From positions 1 to 6,149 of the forward strand of contig CAZPGP010000030.1 in NCBI GenBank assembly GCA_964586395.1: a DNA stretch of 6,149 bases. Reading direction: 5' to 3'. Shown here piece by piece: positions 5,601 to 6,149 of the stretch. The stretch comes from DATEFF01 sp964586395. Its GTDB lineage: Bacteria > Patescibacteriota > Saccharimonadia > Saccharimonadales > EFPC-124. Made by a program: the position numbers and the translations under genes. Below the pieces are notes generated by a model that saw only the letters and a program-made list of their open reading frames with translations, did no database searches and was not told where the DNA came from. Each line of letters begins with the position of its first letter. Within the stretch, counting starts at the first letter, position 1.

Positions 5601-6149
5601 CGGCATTCGCTACGACCTTAACTACGTTGCTTTCCCTGGAGCGTGGTTCGGTGCGCGTGCGCCGCTCATGACCGGCTCGAGCATGAACATGCGCTTAACC
5701 GACACGACCGGCGCGCTGCTCGATGTTCGCCAAGGCGTTACGAACCTGGACGACCAATCGACTACTGCCACCAACGTGGATGCGCTGCTGGATGGCGCCT
5801 TAGGCTCGAGTGCCTTCTACGGCATATTCGGGACGCATTACGATATGAATAACTCCTTCGACAAGACGCTTATCGCCTCTGCAAAAGCCCACAATATCCC
5901 GATGATCAGCTCGCTTCAGGCGCTGACTTGGTTGGACGGCCGCAACAACTCAACATTCAGTAACTTTAGCGGCAGCAATGGCCAGTTTAACTTCGACATT
6001 ACGGCAGCTGTCGGTGCCACTGGCCTTCGTGCCATGCTGCCGACGCACGACGCTGGTGGTACGTTGAACGCGTTGACTATCGGTGGCTCGAACGTGACAT
6101 ATCAGACGCAGACAGTGAAGGGCCAGGAGTACGCGGTCTTCAATGCCAT
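2614..6149 (+). CDS. Large exported multidomain protein: signal peptide, two DUF4082/Big_5 units, GATase-like and deacetylase-like regions (3' partial)
   Basis: The frame is open for 1178 codons and runs off the window. Residues are counted from GTG 2614; ATA 2635 is the alternative start, while the first in-frame ATG (2728) would remove the export signal. An Arg-rich N-region (11-23) precedes a hydrophobic core (24-39) and an A-Q-A46 signal peptidase I site. DUF4082 spans about 48-205 (ELGFKF, GVRFYK, GWQSV, NYWIDVAFF) and 320-489 (ELGVKV, ALRFYK, GWQEA, YYWIDAVFS). SbsA/Big_5-like Ig domains span about 208-315 and 499-600, each ending in a WTF/WSF strand. Residues 611-850 resemble a glutamine-amidotransferase-like flavodoxin fold (EILRTEGLNYYD, WVNAGGNLIAMRPDS, LLGL). 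Residues 853-1110 resemble a divergent NodB/polysaccharide deacetylase (GDDH 873-876, EIGDH 933-937, HRYHC 976-980, GTHYD 1073-1077). Residues 1119-1178 start a beta-rich domain. Likely a surface or secreted protein acting on glycans; the domains are recognised by pattern and the function is inference. Confidence 0.9.
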   Translation, partial: MRLGAHKIHTRRGIFRRWRGRLAVGGVLLLLAAAVPFLMSINQAQAACECNVFGTPTGQSNFDDGSDVELGFKFIPSVNGTISGVRFYKQGSMGGTHVGRLWQSDGTPMANATFTETASGWQSVSFSSPVTVTAGTTYVASVTMNDGRYIATPNYFTSNIVNGPLTAPSGPSSGGNGVFNGTAGTFPNTGSGNNANYWIDVAFFATDPPTVTTVTPANSATNVEPGDTVSAVFDQSMNAASFTSSSFTVKDSNQNAVAGTYSYDAVTKKASFAPTEGYSTNMTYTATLKGGSGSTVKNAGDIPLASDYTWTFTTTTTNTCPCSLKDLVAPVNAGTFDDTGTSELGVKVKPSTNGYITALRFYKPIVSTETTHTGNIWSSTGTKLATVTFSDESDYGWQEARLSSPLRVSEDQLYVISYGTTTSVYLASQGALTGTTFGSGYLKAYADQSSENTATGSTTRNGVFTATAGNYPNNGSTNGSYYWIDAVFSVASSSSAPLEVGVTQPKTDAIGIARSQVITAKFTRPVNAATVTNSTFRLFDNSGAQVSGTGTFDAAKGVASFTPSSQLASGQKYTAKLSGSIADTAGVSLGSEYSWSFTVGSPVSNDPLASPGGPILAITNSGPTSKYYGEILRTEGLNYYDSKLLGDVTASNLANYKTAVLAETTLTQAQADMFSDWVNAGGNLIAMRPDSKLAGLLGLTSAGTTRTNQYMLINTSSGPGQGLVNESIQYKGAADNYTLNGATSLATFYSDASTATSNPAVTTRTVGSNGGTAVAFAYDLAKSIIMQHQGNQLWVGQNRDGNGAVRANDLFYGNMTGNVQPDWVDVNKFHIPQADEQQRLLANIIIESTKDKQPMPRFWYLPGDKKAALVMAGDDHGLGNNDGTEKVLNNFLNNSAKNCSVLDWECDRASHYVYPSAGLTNARATQYVGYNFEIGDHIASNCDSFVSYAQLDSDYTTALNSWHADKYTTVPRQVSHRYHCYVWSDWDSQARVDANHGIRYDLNYVAFPGAWFGARAPLMTGSSMNMRLTDTTGALLDVRQGVTNLDDQSTTATNVDALLDGALGSSAFYGIFGTHYDMNNSFDKTLIASAKAHNIPMISSLQALTWLDGRNNSTFSNFSGSNGQFNFDITAAVGATGLRAMLPTHDAGGTLNALTIGGSNVTYQTQTVKGQEYAVFNA
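2622..2626 (+). promoter_or_regulatory. Shine-Dalgarno AGGAG just inside the annotated large frame, facing an ATA codon
   Basis: AGGAG is followed by 8 nt and then an in-frame ATA at 2635, the same motif and spacing as used by the Nudix gene. The GTG at 2614 has only AAAGG at 2598-2602 with an 11-nt gap. The site therefore favours initiation at 2635, as an AUA start or as an ATG hidden by a base error. Confidence 0.5.
2755..4413 (+). repeat. Protein-level tandem duplication: two DUF4082 + Ig-like units
   Basis: Within the large exported protein, residues 48-315 and 320-600 share one order: a C-x-C start (C48/C50 and C320/C322), DUF4082 with matching RFYK, GW and YWIDxxF landmarks, then an SbsA/Big_5-like Ig domain closing with a W-x-F strand. 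DNA identity between the units is low by eye, so the duplication is old or assembled from separate modules, not a recent copy. Confidence 0.75.

Noticed and set aside
81..6149. CRISPR array, insertion sequence, phage or defence system
   Set aside because: No spaced direct repeats, terminal inverted repeats, transposase or integrase motifs, or nuclease modules were seen on either strand.

Overview
The window looks like the left end of a metagenomic or draft contig. It opens with an 80-base, almost pure cytosine tract that is most likely a sequencing or assembly artefact. After it come four genes, all on the + strand, tightly packed, with moderate G+C (about half by eye). The mix of proteins (a winged-helix/Nudix fusion, a small unassigned membrane protein, an Aur1-type PAP2 membrane enzyme and a very large exported DUF4082/Ig-like protein) resembles what I recall from Candidatus Saccharibacteria (TM7, Patescibacteria) and partly from Actinobacteria. 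This placement is inference: there is no rRNA or ribosomal protein marker here. UGA is not needed as a sense codon in any gene, so the standard code fits.

Layout: 1-80 poly-C artefact; 81-185 AT-rich leader with a degenerate tandem repeat, a weak promoter and a clear Shine-Dalgarno; 186-875 winged-helix/Nudix protein; 944-1519 four-helix membrane protein of unknown function, preceded by a hairpin that abuts its Shine-Dalgarno; 1555-2541 PAP2 (Aur1-like) integral membrane phosphatase/phosphotransferase, apparently read from a leaderless mRNA because a perfect extended -10 (TGNTATAAT) places +1 on the A of its ATG; 2542-2613 intergenic region with a second promoter inside a dyad; 2614 to the right edge, an open reading frame of 1178 codons with no stop, cut by the window end.

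The last gene fills more than half of the window. It has no in-frame ATG before its signal peptide and no stop codon inside the window, so a search limited to complete ATG-initiated frames would miss it. It encodes a secreted protein with a signal peptide, two tandem DUF4082 + SbsA/Big_5 Ig-like units, a glutamine-amidotransferase-like (flavodoxin-like) region and a divergent polysaccharide-deacetylase (NodB)-like region whose second metal-site histidine appears to be asparagine. A strong Shine-Dalgarno sits 8 nt before an in-frame ATA, raising the possibility of an AUA start or of a base error that hides an ATG.

How the genes fit together: the PAP2 enzyme and the exported protein both point to the cell envelope (lipid-linked headgroup or glycan chemistry, and surface glycan binding or modification). 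The Nudix protein could be a nucleotide-sensing regulator or a housekeeping hydrolase. Separate promoters before genes 3 and 4 argue against one simple operon. No mobile element, CRISPR array, tRNA or rRNA was found.
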